Of a DNA stretch of 64,000 nt, positions 26,305 through 34,939 are shown in pieces. Where the stretch lies: the NCBI RefSeq assembly GCF_016811235.1, contig NZ_JAFBID010000002.1:62001-126000 (forward strand), written 5' to 3'. The notes beneath the pieces are model-generated. The model worked only from the letters and a program-made list of their open reading frames with translations. It searched no databases and was not told the origin of the DNA. Each line of letters opens with the position of its first letter. Position 1 is the first letter of the stretch. This stretch comes from Microvirga arabica (GTDB lineage: Bacteria; Pseudomonadota; Alphaproteobacteria; Rhizobiales; Beijerinckiaceae). The position numbers were made by a program, and so were the translations under genes.

Positions 26305-26404
26305 GTTAGCGACTGATCAAGAGTTGGGGGCTCAGTCCCACTGGTCAGCATTCCTTGAGATCGTCGGCAGCCACCATGGCATGTCTGAACTCTAGGACCT
26401 CGGC

Positions 26405-26569
26405 TCAGATGCTTCCAGCGCTCTGACCATCGCTGGGATTGATCCCGTCGCTCATATCCTCCTTCAGAGCCTTCTCACAGCGATCAATGTGGTTCATGGC
26501 TCGCTGCCGCATTTCCTGCGGATCGTGGCAGGGATCGCTCACATCCTGGTGGCAGAACTGGCAGATCAT
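26405..26569 (-). CDS. 54-residue putative zinc-finger protein
   Basis: Starts MICQFCHQDVSDPCHDPQEM after a strong AAGGAGG site at the right spacing. Conserved-looking metal ligands are CxxC at 3-6, Cys14/His15, and a later HIDRC. The layout suggests a small zinc-binding protein. It shares its neighbourhood with a decayed copy of the CPxCPHRKG family. No family name is known. Confidence 0.55.
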   Translation of the reverse strand: MICQFCHQDVSDPCHDPQEMRQRAMNHIDRCEKALKEDMSDGINPSDGQSAGSI

Positions 26570-26640
26570 CAGCTTGGCCTCCTTGAGGCAGGCGTGTATC
26601 GGCCAACAAGGTTGCGGGGCTGGGGTTCCAGATGTTCGAG

Positions 26641-26950
26641 TCACGGCTTCCCACCCCGAATGACCATCAGCTTCCGCATTCCAGGCGGAAGGTCTGGGGG
26701 AGGACGGCTGATACTCTCAAGATCAGTAAACCGGGCCTTGCACTTAGGATCATACGGTCCAGGAGGTCGTCCCCACGGCAAGGACTTCATTGGGCAGTCA
26801 AGGGCGATCCTTTCGAGCAGATTGCATAGCTGGATGTCAGCCCCGAACTTCTCGGCCAGTCGGGCGAGCCGTTACTGGCTCATCCGATGGGGGCAGTGGG
26901 GCAATCGACTCGAACGATTCCCTATGAAACGTCAGACGCCGCTCGATCAT
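26641..26950 (-). pseudogene. Decayed copy of the CPxCPHRKG protein
   Basis: Length 310 bases against 312 in the intact copies. The second half reads cleanly as RLARLAEKFGADIQLCNLLER, YDPKCKARFTDLESISRPPPDLPPGMRKL and MVIRGGKP to a stop. The first half is scrambled by small indels, although VRVDCP is still visible in a second frame. An independent loss of function is the simplest reading. Confidence 0.7.
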
Positions 26951-27230
26951 TGCAGCCCAATAATTGATTAAAACAGAATGAGAACGCTGTCGCGAAGGTC
27001 TCACCTAGTTCTACAAGTCTAAGCTTTCGCTCGGCCTTATTTCGGCTCGGAGGTGACGCCATTGATTGTGGAACGTCACGAGCAGAAACCTTGTATTTGC
27101 CAGGAAAGAACAAGGCTTTGCCAGATCTGCTAAGTTACTGATTGTTCTATATAGTTGTGGTCTGTCACTAGGCACCACCTTAGTCTCTTGAAAGCGACAG
27201 AACTCTCAGCATAGCGGCTAAAATTGCGGT

Positions 27231-27428
27231 GTGCGACCAAAGGCTGGCACTGTGCCGAGCCTGCAGTCTTTCGCCATCTCGTGCACTAACAGCCGCAACC
27301 GTGCTGATGATCTGGTGCAGGACACCCCTGTACGGGCTTGGTTCAACCTCGGCCCGTACGGACGCGGCGCGAACCTTGAGGCGCTGCTACTCACGAATGG
27401 CACTTTCTCAAAGCGAAGATTGCATTGA
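27231..27428 (+). pseudogene. EcfG-type sigma factor remnant
   Basis: The 65-residue frame reads VPSLQSFAISCTNSRNRADDLVQDT, then VRAWFNLGPYGRGANLEALLLTN. It aligns with the N-terminal sigma2 region of the intact sigma factor at 39506 (VPSLRAFAMSLCGNRDYADDLVQDT, MKAWGKMDRFQAGTNLHAWLFT). The region after that, including sigma4, is missing. The opening ATG is also lacking. The bases run directly into the leader of the SH3-domain gene at 27464. Confidence 0.65.
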
Positions 27429-27463
27429 AAATCAAATCGAGGTGGCGAACCGAAAGTAAAACG

Positions 27464-29269
27464 ATGAGATGTTGCGGTTTGGTTGGAGCCAGTCTCCTTA
27501 TCCTTAGTAGTGTAGCCCCGGCGGCTGCGCAGAACCCCGCAGATATTTTCGGGTCCATTCTGGGCGGGGTTCTCCAGCAAATACCGCAACAGCAGCGTCC
27601 CGGCTACCCGCGAGGCCCGTATCCTCCGCAAGGCCCGGCTGTTTATCCGCCGCAGGGACAATATCCATACAGTCCCCAGGGGCAGCCCCAGGCGTATCCC
27701 GCGCCGCAACGTCCCCCGCCGGATGAATTCGATAGTGTGCGATTTGGTTCAGCAGAACGGCGCCCCGGGAATCGACCCGCTGCCGCGTCAGGTGCCAGCA
27801 CGGCCATTATCAAGACCCCACTCAGTGATGGGTTTGCCGCTCTGCGTGAGGGGCCTGCCGCCGCCTTCCGCAAGAAAGCCGAGATCAAGTCGGGCACCAC
27901 GGTCAGGACCAATGGTTGCGAGGCGAACGAAACCGGTCAGGTCTGGTGTCAGGTGCAGCATGGGAGGGAGGCCGGGTATGTGGCCAATTCGCTCCTCGTC
28001 CACGTAGAACCGCAGCAACCGCAACTGTCGCAGAAGCAATCGCAGAAAGCAGCCACGCCGGGCGACGATTTCTCGGACATTGAAGCGGGATCTTCGAGCA
28101 AGGCCAGCACAGGACAGGTTTACGAGAAGCCGGGCCAAGCACAACGGATCGTAAGGACCGTTCTTGCCAGCGGAATTGGTGAAGACGTTGAAGGTGCATC
28201 AAAGAATGCTGCCGAAAACGCCCTCAAACAGGTGGTCGGAACCTTTATTGATGCCGACACTCAACTGACAATTCAAGAAGGAATTCGGTCGGAGACCGTC
28301 TCCATCGACTCCAAGGTGCGCGAATACTCACAAGGGTCGATCAGAGGCTTCGAGCCGGTCAAGGTAACCCAAGACGGAAAGTTCGTGCGCGTGGATGCCA
28401 AGGTCTCCATTCGCATTGATGATTTCAAAGCCTATGTGAAAAAGCTTGGGCAGGGTGAGGGCGAGCTTGGTGGTGATCTTCCCATCGCCATTGTTGAAAA
28501 TATCGATAAGCAAAAAAATGCGGAGGAGATCGTTTACGAACGGAAGGCGACAATCCTCGCAGGCGAGGTGAGTGACATCGGTGTTGGCCAGCCGAAGATG
28601 TTCACCGAATCGAGCCTGTCGAACGACCGGGGCACGTTGCAGTACGTGCAAACGCGAAAGATGAACACGACCGCCACCATTGTCATCCCGGTTTCCGTGA
28701 GGCTCAAGCAGAACTTTCTTGGGAATCTGGTCGAAACTTACCGGCAGATCGCCTCCAACCAAGAGGAAGTCGCCGCCCACCCATGGGCGCGGAACATGAC
28801 CTACTCATGCCAAGTGAACAACAGGCAGAGATCCGGCTTCTCTGTCGGCATTCTGCGAAACAAGTTCTGGGCCACATCAAAATACACCGAGATGATGAAT
28901 CGCGGGCAGGGCGGGGATGACTTCTTTGACGTGTATACGTTCGATGAAGTGAGGCCGCGCCAGAGTATTATGGCGGTTAACGCAGGGGGCATGCGAACCG
29001 ACATCCCGAACCTTCGGCTGTCGTTCGTGGACAAGGAAGGCGAGATCATCAAGGAGCATCGCTTCGGAGAGAACCATAGCTCCAATGCAAAGCATTTTGT
29101 GCACCACGATGGCTCCGATCAGACCCCCTGGAATCTGGTCACGTCGAACTATCAGAATTGTTACGTCGTTGCGGCACGTAGCGATTTCTACCTCATTGTA
29201 GAAGTGGATGCCGAAACTATCAGCCGTAGACCCAAGTTCGTTGTCAAATTCGATGGAGCGAAGTCATGA
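27464..29269 (+). CDS. Exported protein with SH3-like and FlgT/LPP20-like domains
   Basis: A 601-residue protein from ATG 27464. It has a signal peptide (MRCCGLVGASLLILSSVAPAAAQ) and a Pro/Gln/Tyr-rich low-complexity stretch (about 35-85). A bacterial SH3-type segment follows (about 110-175, with ALREGPAAAF and WCQVQHGREAGYVANSLL). A domain at about 215-330 is reminiscent of FlgT/LPP20 (VEGASKNAAENALKQVVGTF and VREYSQGSIRGFEPVKVTQDGKFVRVDAKVSI). The final 270 residues match nothing I recognise. The next gene overlaps by ATGA, so the two are translated together. This is probably a periplasmic or envelope-exposed complex. Confidence 0.75.
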   Translation: MRCCGLVGASLLILSSVAPAAAQNPADIFGSILGGVLQQIPQQQRPGYPRGPYPPQGPAVYPPQGQYPYSPQGQPQAYPAPQRPPPDEFDSVRFGSAERRPGNRPAAASGASTAIIKTPLSDGFAALREGPAAAFRKKAEIKSGTTVRTNGCEANETGQVWCQVQHGREAGYVANSLLVHVEPQQPQLSQKQSQKAATPGDDFSDIEAGSSSKASTGQVYEKPGQAQRIVRTVLASGIGEDVEGASKNAAENALKQVVGTFIDADTQLTIQEGIRSETVSIDSKVREYSQGSIRGFEPVKVTQDGKFVRVDAKVSIRIDDFKAYVKKLGQGEGELGGDLPIAIVENIDKQKNAEEIVYERKATILAGEVSDIGVGQPKMFTESSLSNDRGTLQYVQTRKMNTTATIVIPVSVRLKQNFLGNLVETYRQIASNQEEVAAHPWARNMTYSCQVNNRQRSGFSVGILRNKFWATSKYTEMMNRGQGGDDFFDVYTFDEVRPRQSIMAVNAGGMRTDIPNLRLSFVDKEGEIIKEHRFGENHSSNAKHFVHHDGSDQTPWNLVTSNYQNCYVVAARSDFYLIVEVDAETISRRPKFVVKFDGAKS

Positions 29270-29925
29270 AGACGATCATAGGTGTGTTGGGTCTTTCTAT
29301 GGCCCTAATGGGTTCGGCCTTGGCTGAGGTTGCGGTCAATCCTGACGGCAGCGCCACTTGGGAAGCGGGCGTTGATGGAGTTTCCGTTGAATACAAGCCC
29401 GATGGCAAGCTGCGCCGGGTCTCCGCGAGGGTTGAGCGGACGGTGGAATTTCCAGATCGTCGCGGCATCCTGAAAGCGCAGAAAGTTGCTGAGATGCAGG
29501 CCGAAGCTGCCTTCGTCCAGTTCATGAAAAAGACGGTGAGCAGCAGTGATACCTTCACTGAGATCGAAACCGAGATGAACAAAGCCTCCCAGCTTCGGCA
29601 AAAAGGTGCCGCTCCCCAGGTGAGCAAGGTGGACGAGCGTGTGTTCACGAGTGATCTGAGGACGGTTGTTCAGCGATCAGCTTCCGGACAGTTGCGCGGC
29701 GTGGTGGTCCTTGAAAAAGGATATGATGAAGCCAAGGAGATGGCCTGGGCCGTTGTTGGCATCAGCGAGAAGAGCATCGACGCGGCGCTGGGCTTGGAAG
29801 AGTTCACAAGCCGCGAGCAGCCGTCGCAGCCGGAAGTCACAGACACGCAGACGCAGGGTCCTGTCGATGATGGGATCAGGCGCATGCCCAGCGAGATCCG
29901 CAGGATCAAACAGAAGGATTGGTAA
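29266..29925 (+). CDS. Secreted partner protein, translationally coupled
   Basis: A 219-residue protein. Signal peptide MKTIIGVLGLSMALMGSALA; the mature N-terminus is beta-rich (EVAVNPDGSATWEAGVDGVSVEYKPDGKLRRVSARVER), with a helical part (GILKAQKVAEMQAEAAFVQFMKK) and a later GVVVLEKGYDEAKEMAWAVVGISEK. It starts inside the stop codon of the upstream gene (ATGA), so a joint function is likely. The central VQRSASGQLRGVVVLEKGY and AWAVVGIS strings are LPP20-like. It may be an accessory subunit of the upstream protein. Confidence 0.7.
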   Translation: MKTIIGVLGLSMALMGSALAEVAVNPDGSATWEAGVDGVSVEYKPDGKLRRVSARVERTVEFPDRRGILKAQKVAEMQAEAAFVQFMKKTVSSSDTFTEIETEMNKASQLRQKGAAPQVSKVDERVFTSDLRTVVQRSASGQLRGVVVLEKGYDEAKEMAWAVVGISEKSIDAALGLEEFTSREQPSQPEVTDTQTQGPVDDGIRRMPSEIRRIKQKDW

Positions 29926-29995
29926 GCGGTAAAATTCGGGAACAACGATTTCCAGTCCTGATGGGTCAGCCGGATCGGACTTCTCCTATGCACCG

Positions 29996-30307
29996 TCACC
30001 GCTTTCCACCCCGGATGACCGTGAGCTTCCGCATCATAGGCGGGAGGTCCGGGGGAGGGCGGCTGGTCATCTCAAGGTCCGTGAATCGGGCCTTGCACTT
30101 GGAATCGTACTGGTTTGGAGGCCGCTCTCCCGCATGGCTCTTCCAGAGGCAATCGAAAGCAATCTTGTCTATCAAGTCGCATAGTTGGATGTCGGCTCCA
30201 TACTTGTCGGACAACCGAGCCCGCCGGTACTGACCCTTGCGATGAGGGCAGACGGGGCAATCAGCCCTGACGATCACCCACGGGAAGTCAGACAGCCGGT
30301 CGATCAT
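29996..30307 (-). CDS. CPxCPHRKG family zinc-binding protein, copy 2
   Basis: A 103-residue protein. The N-terminus MIDRLSDFPWVIVRADCPVCPHRKGQYR bears a Cys-His cluster (CPxCPH), followed by ARLSDKYGADIQLCDLIDKIAFDC, a later YDSKCKARFTDL and PPDLPPMMRKL at the end. Four or five Cys and one His suggest zinc binding. It is about 85 per cent identical to the copy at 48585, with a decayed copy at 26641 and a tail remnant at 33787. I recall the family from Methylobacteriaceae but know no function. Confidence 0.75.
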   Translation of the reverse strand: MIDRLSDFPWVIVRADCPVCPHRKGQYRRARLSDKYGADIQLCDLIDKIAFDCLWKSHAGERPPNQYDSKCKARFTDLEMTSRPPPDLPPMMRKLTVIRGGKR

Positions 30308-30420
30308 GGAGCGAAGACAGGGCTTTAGAACAAGACAAGAACGATCTCGGTGCGACTTGGGTTCATTCAGACGGGGAGGGCGGCTGGGACGATGAGCCTT
30401 ACCAGTCTGTCCGATCTCTC

Positions 30421-30795
30421 CTATGTGCCCGCCTCAAGCTGAGCCGTATCGTCGTTAGAGCCCAGGAAAAACAATGGTCTCTGTATGTATGGGGAGCGGG
30501 TGAAACGGACCTCCGCTACCATCAATCCCCCCGACAGACTGGATGCAGTGGCTGTCGGCGGATTCGCATTAAAAGCCATCCACGGACTGCGAATTTCGAC
30601 CGTTGGCTCCTTGCGCCAACCATCAGGCTTTTGCACCACCACACTGTGAAGGAAAAACCGGAACGCCTCTGACAGGGCATGGTCACCTTCCATGTCACCA
30701 CGTTCCATCATCTCCCGCAATTCTGTTGCGCAGGTCAGGACCTTCTTAAGTGCAGCAGGGTGGATGCTGATCACATTATCAGGCTGATCATTCCT
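30421..30795 (-). pseudogene. C-terminal remnant of a serine recombinase
   Basis: The frame reads NVISIHPAALKKVLTCATELREMMERGD, LSEAFRFFLHSVVVQKPDG and KEPTVEIRSPWMAF. This matches the typical C-terminal tail of large serine recombinases (a HPxxxE helix, then a SVVVxP strand and an EIRG-like strand). The catalytic domain is absent. After about residue 75 the frame runs into unrelated sequence. An ATG (30774) exists, but the true gene would have begun far upstream. Confidence 0.45.
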
Positions 30796-30818
30796 ACGAT
30801 GAGCAGCTTCTCGCCTCC

Positions 30819-31322
30819 TTGGCGACGCTGAAGAGTGAGACCAGTCTCGGACAGTGGGTCAAAAGCTGGCTGTCACGTGCAACGACGTTTTGCATGCCGC
30901 CGCCAGTCGAGGGTGATCCGGACCTTGTGTACCTCAGCAGTGCTGCCGCGCTCCGGGATGCCAGTCGGCGCTTCTGCAATTGCTTGCGGGATAAAGCGAT
31001 GATCTGCGCTCTTCAACGCTCTGCCTTCCTCGAATACCGACCTTCTCCTGCCATCATCGAGTTGCAAGTTCTTGACCGTGGCTACGCGCTTGATAGGCTC
31101 TACGGGCGGCAGAATTCGGGTGTCGATTCACAGACCGCGTACGCGATAATCAGGAAGCTGAGGGCGTCTGGAATCCGTGTCCCCGCTCGTGACGCGCAGG
31201 CTCTGCCGCTCAATCGGGTTGCTCGGTTCGCGCATGTATTTGATTTCACACGGGATGATCTCGATATCCTTGAAGAGCCTACCGACTGGAAACTGGACCT
31301 GGGGGTCGATAATGCCGCGTGA
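30819..31322 (+). CDS. Hypothetical protein, possibly 5'-truncated (PcfJ-like)
   Basis: A 167-residue frame starting at TTG 30819. Strings such as DLVYLSSAAALRDASRRFCNCLRDKAMICALQRSAFLEY and IIELQVLDRGYALDRLYGRQNSG recall a Methylobacteriaceae hypothetical family with a PcfJ-like feel. The protein-like reading continues upstream of the TTG (DHSYDEQLLASLATL) to a stop at 30768, with no ATG. It may therefore have lost its N-terminus at a junction near 30770-30800, where the recombinase tail begins on the other strand. Confidence 0.5.
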   Translation: MATLKSETSLGQWVKSWLSRATTFCMPPPVEGDPDLVYLSSAAALRDASRRFCNCLRDKAMICALQRSAFLEYRPSPAIIELQVLDRGYALDRLYGRQNSGVDSQTAYAIIRKLRASGIRVPARDAQALPLNRVARFAHVFDFTRDDLDILEEPTDWKLDLGVDNAA

Positions 31323-31607
31323 GGTCTGAGTGGTTGGTTCATATGAAGGTAATACCCCGAAACCCTATGGGTATTACCTAGACGACTTGACCAACAAGCA
31401 AATGCCGTCGTGGATGCCCTAGAAGGCCATTCGCGTGTTGTTCCTGATAAAATCGGCAAGATTTATTTGGCATCCTTGGCCATAGGGCAGTTAATCCATA
31501 GATTATTGGTGCTGAAATCCGACCGCTAAGCCAAACATCTCAATAAAATATTGCAAATTGCAGTCACGAAATGTTATCATTGATCATTGTTAAGGAATTT
31601 ACATCAT

Positions 31608-31931
31608 ATGAATACTTCAACGCCTACAGCGTCTACCGTTCACCTTCGCCGCCGTCGTCGCGGCACAACAACAACAACACCGCCGACGATCTACGCGTTT
31701 TGGTTCCAGCTTGATTGCCACGCGTGGTCGGACGATCTCACGCCTGTTCGTGCCGCCTTCCCACCAGTCGTTTTCGATGTGTTTGGCTGGCTGATCGAGA
31801 ACAATATCAAACCCATGGCCATAGAGACAAAGTATGCCGATGCCATCGGATTCATGTTCACGTGTCCTAGCGCGGCCACCATGTTCAAGCTCCAATGGGC
31901 AGAATACATCAATCACGAAGGTGGACTGTAG
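31608..31931 (+). CDS. Hypothetical protein with Arg5 and Thr5 runs
   Basis: A 107-residue protein. ATG 31608 follows AAGGAA in an AT-rich leader. The N-terminus has short runs (HLRRRRRGTTTTTPP), with an ACA/AAC trinucleotide repeat in the DNA. The folded part begins about residue 28 (YAFWFQLDCHAWSDDLTPVRAAFPPVVFDVFGWLIENN) and ends in AATMFKLQWAEYIN. Codon and base use differ from the GC-rich flanks. No family is recognised. Confidence 0.55.
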   Translation: MNTSTPTASTVHLRRRRRGTTTTTPPTIYAFWFQLDCHAWSDDLTPVRAAFPPVVFDVFGWLIENNIKPMAIETKYADAIGFMFTCPSAATMFKLQWAEYINHEGGL

Positions 31932-32449
31932 ACGCAACAGGATCGGAGTTTAACGGCTCCGATTATCCTTCTCATCTAAATGGAGATATTCCTGGCCGTC
32001 CGCTGCCACCAGTCGCTCGTGCAGCGGCGACGGTAATCAAATACGTTGCGGGCTTCTATGCGCCAGGACCAGAAGTCAGCGAGGTCGCAAAATGACGTTT
32101 TTATCTCAATGCCGTACAGGCTGCTGGACGCCGTGTTGCGGATGCGCCAGGAGATACGACGGACGTACCTGCGGGTACATGGTGTGCAGGTGATAAGGGC
32201 GCATCAGTTCTGGGAACGGCAGGTTCGCGTCATTCCGTATTTATCAGCAAAGGCAGGTCCAGTTGACTGGACACTGGATTACGGAGTGGTCCCCAAAGTC
32301 AGCAGATAGTGGCACCTGCTATTCCCACATGACCAATGTTCTCCGGGAACTCCGAGCATGCCTCCAGACCGCTGCACAGATGTTGCCCCATTTAGCAGGT
32401 CAGCAGGTCCCACCGGCCTGTCCCAAAACGTTTGAAGTCCGAGTGCACG
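31932..32449. other. Intergenic region with one weak frame
   Basis: A frame at 32109-32309 (plus; MPYRLLDAVLRMRQEIRRTYLRVHGVQVI) is possible but has no ribosome-binding site. No terminator with a T run was seen. Confidence 0.3.
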
Positions 32450-33406
32450 TCACAGCCCGAGATCAGCGGTAACCGCGTTTGCGAACAAACTGCCTTCGCG
32501 AAGGTATTTCCTGAGCACTTCCATATTCTTATGCCGAGTCGTGGCAGCGATCCTGCGCTCTTCCACGCCACTCTTGGCTGCCTGGGTCGCAAAGCCTGCG
32601 CGCAGGCTATGGCCGGAGTAATCTCCTTCGAGACCTGCCTGACAGGCTCGCTTCTTGATAATCAGGGCAACACTCTGGTCCGTCATTCCCGCTTTGAGAT
32701 TGCTATGGCGATCAATGGCTCGGAACACGCTACCCTGAGCGATCCCAGCTTGTCTCAGGTAGGTTTCCAGGTTGGTAACTGGGCAGAGTTCTGAGTTAGT
32801 GCGCTCAATAGCGATCACCTGACCCTCACCGAACTGATCGCCTTTCGAGCGGCGGATGACGAGCCGCACACCCTCGGGTGAGAGGGTCAGGTCCGAGACT
32901 TCAAGCGCGACAAGCTCGGAGCGTCGGAGAGCCCCGGCCATTCCAATCAGGATCAGAGCCCGATCTCGCTGATCCAGCAGGGTTTCAGATGGGCAGCCGA
33001 GGGCGCGCTTGAGCAGCGGAGTGGTCAATGCTGTGACCTGACGCTGGCGGACCGTCTTGGTGCGACGCAGACCATCCATCACGAGCGCGATCTCGCGGCA
33101 ACGCGTATCGAATGGATGGTCCGCCATGCGATGGGCCGCAGCAATTGAGGACAGACGGCGATTGAGAGTCGCCATCGAATACCGATCTTTGTGCGCGGTC
33201 ATATAGAGGGCAATGGTCTGGGGCAGGGCAGGGAGAGCCAGGAGGCCCTTGTCGCTGCACCAGGAAGAGAAGTGATCCCAATCGGCTTTGTAAGCTCGGA
33301 CAGTATTCACTGAACGAGCCCGCGAAGCGATCTCGGCTGCGTCGTTTTCAAGTTCCAGAAGTTCAGGAGAGAGGGCGCAATTAGTTGCGATGGCGAGATC
33401 GGTCAT
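32450..33406 (-). CDS. Tyrosine recombinase / site-specific integrase
   Basis: A 318-residue integrase. The N-terminal SAM-like core-binding region covers about 30-115. The catalytic residues are all visible: Arg161 or Arg162 in GALRRSEL, Lys188, His266 and Arg269 in GHSLRAG, His292 in RHKNM, and the nucleophile Tyr301 in RKYLREG. ATG 33406 follows a start nine codons later than the longest frame, giving a normal N-terminus. Neighbouring genes are AT-richer and unlike the rest of the window, which fits its arrival on a mobile island. No tRNA or att-type direct repeats were identified. Confidence 0.92.
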   Translation of the reverse strand: MTDLAIATNCALSPELLELENDAAEIASRARSVNTVRAYKADWDHFSSWCSDKGLLALPALPQTIALYMTAHKDRYSMATLNRRLSSIAAAHRMADHPFDTRCREIALVMDGLRRTKTVRQRQVTALTTPLLKRALGCPSETLLDQRDRALILIGMAGALRRSELVALEVSDLTLSPEGVRLVIRRSKGDQFGEGQVIAIERTNSELCPVTNLETYLRQAGIAQGSVFRAIDRHSNLKAGMTDQSVALIIKKRACQAGLEGDYSGHSLRAGFATQAAKSGVEERRIAATTRHKNMEVLRKYLREGSLFANAVTADLGL

Positions 33407-33971
33407 AGGCTTCTCATTAGCGATAGTCCACATTATCGTTAGTCACAAATTTGGCCAGACACCTACTGCTCACACGGCGCTCTCCCAGAGTGTAGCTAAC
33501 AGCTATTTAGGTTCGCCACTTACAAGCATAGCTTTGATTTTCAGCGACTTGTCTTTGAGCGGAAACGGGCCGCCGCGCTCGTGGAGTTTCTGGAGCAGCT
33601 TCTCGCGCTAGAGGGTCAGGGTTTTGCTTCCACCCAGGGCCAGCCTACGTGTTTTCGGGCCGATCACAGTATGCGGCGAAATCCGGCGATTTCGGAGGGC
33701 AGCTAGAGTGGTCTTCGGAAGTAGGTGAAGGGGGGGGAATCGCCAGTGGACTGGACCTCCAGGCAGGGGGATCAGCGCTTCCCACGTCAGATGACAGTGA
33801 ACTCTGGCATTATTGGCGGTACGTCCAGGGGCAGCCGAACCGGCTCTAAAGCTAAAGAGCTACTTCCGATGAGACCAGTGGGTTCAGGTTGATTTCTGCC
33901 GCACATCCCGCATGCTTATCGTATAGTTTGTTCGCGTATCATATAATAACCAATAACGCTGGGAAGGAAAA
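33407..33971. other. Intergenic region beside the integrase
   Basis: AT-rich right part (GTATCATATAATAACC near 33940) and an eight-G homopolymer at 33730-33737. It contains the tail remnant at 33787-33850. No full gene was seen. Confidence 0.35.
33787..33850 (-). pseudogene. 3' tail remnant of the CPxCPHRKG gene
   Basis: The minus frame reads LPLDVPPIMPEFTVI and a stop, matching PPPDLPPMMRKLTVI at the end of the intact copies. The plus-strand bases align with the intact copy at 29996 at about 75 per cent over 45 positions. Only the last 15-20 codons are recognisable. Confidence 0.45.
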
Positions 33972-34238
33972 ATGCCGCACAGAGGGATGAGTTCTCAGGA
34001 TTTTACGAATTGTGGAGTTATTACTGAAGAGATCAGGGGCATCATAAACGTAATATGGAAGATCGACTTCTCTCACGAGATTGACTTGCTAAAAATCGAA
34101 GACAGCAATCTTGCGAATGAAACCAAGCAAGCCCGAAAGCTCAACATCATCTTAGAACATCGCAAGAGGCGACAGCCCTATGTCGAGCGTCTCAACGAAC
34201 GCTGGCAGAAGCAGTGTCGCCGGTCTCTTGTCGCTTAA
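33972..34238 (+). CDS. ERRxPY family protein, copy 1
   Basis: An 88-residue protein. The core pattern is an acidic helix (FSHEIDLLKIEDSNLANE), a KxARKLNIILEHRKRRQPY segment and a short basic end (VERLNERW). It matches the protein at 34320 (EHRERRRPY) and 42816 (QHRERREPY). Codon use is AT-richer than in those two copies. A short AAGGAAAA site precedes the ATG. No known family function. Confidence 0.6.
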   Translation: MPHRGMSSQDFTNCGVITEEIRGIINVIWKIDFSHEIDLLKIEDSNLANETKQARKLNIILEHRKRRQPYVERLNERWQKQCRRSLVA

Positions 34239-34319
34239 ACCGACTGACCACCTGAGCGTCGTGACCAATCCACCTTCTCTTGTTTTTCGCAAGTCCAACA
34301 GCAAATTGCCGAGAGCGCC

Positions 34320-34601
34320 ATGCAAACCATGAACCGCTACAGGACCCCTTCAACCGAAGAGGCCGTCTGGTCAGGTCGGTGTTCCAATGTCGCACAGTAC
34401 AAGATTCAGGAGATTGTACGCATCCTGAGTGATCTGGATGCTGAGCATAATCTGGCACGTGACGAACTTAAGTGCCGTCTATTGGGCAGCAAAGCACGGG
34501 AAGATGCCATTGAGAAGCTGCGAACCGAGCACCGGGAGCGGCGTAGACCATACGTGACACAGCTTGAGGAACTCCGTGAATGCGGAGGCCATCGAGTTTG
34601 A
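34320..34601 (+). CDS. ERRxPY family protein, copy 2
   Basis: A 93-residue protein (alternative start at 34329). It has the family layout: IVRILSDLDAEHNLARDELKCRLLG, then DAIEKLRTEHRERRRPYVTQLEEL. It is adjacent to copy 1, 80 bases apart on the same strand, so tandem duplication followed by divergence is likely. Confidence 0.6.
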   Translation: MQTMNRYRTPSTEEAVWSGRCSNVAQYKIQEIVRILSDLDAEHNLARDELKCRLLGSKAREDAIEKLRTEHRERRRPYVTQLEELRECGGHRV

Positions 34602-34939
34602 CCTCGGAGCCGATGTTAACATCGCGGTTGACCGCCCTCGAAGTCTCAGCCGCATACCTGCACTCAGAGGGCCGGATTCTGAGTTTGCCTCCTGAGCCCA
34701 TTGCTTTCTCGGAATCGACTTCAGCAGGAGCGTGAGCCCGGTTGGTTATTACTCCGTCTCACGCTCCGAACTTCCTCAATTTCGCTGCTCGCTGCTGGGA
34801 AGCTGCCGCCAATCGTGACAGCCTCATTCCATGACGAGCCTGCTGTACTTTAGCCGCCCTATGATTATCAGGGTAGGCGTGAGATCGAGCGCCGCACTCG
34901 TCTGGCCGCGTCCGGAGATATCGTCCTTCTTTCTGATGG
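34602..34939. other. Intergenic region
   Basis: Several low-quality frames on the minus strand (including one up to 35094 that overlaps the IHF gene) are unlikely to be coding. No terminator was seen. Confidence 0.3.
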
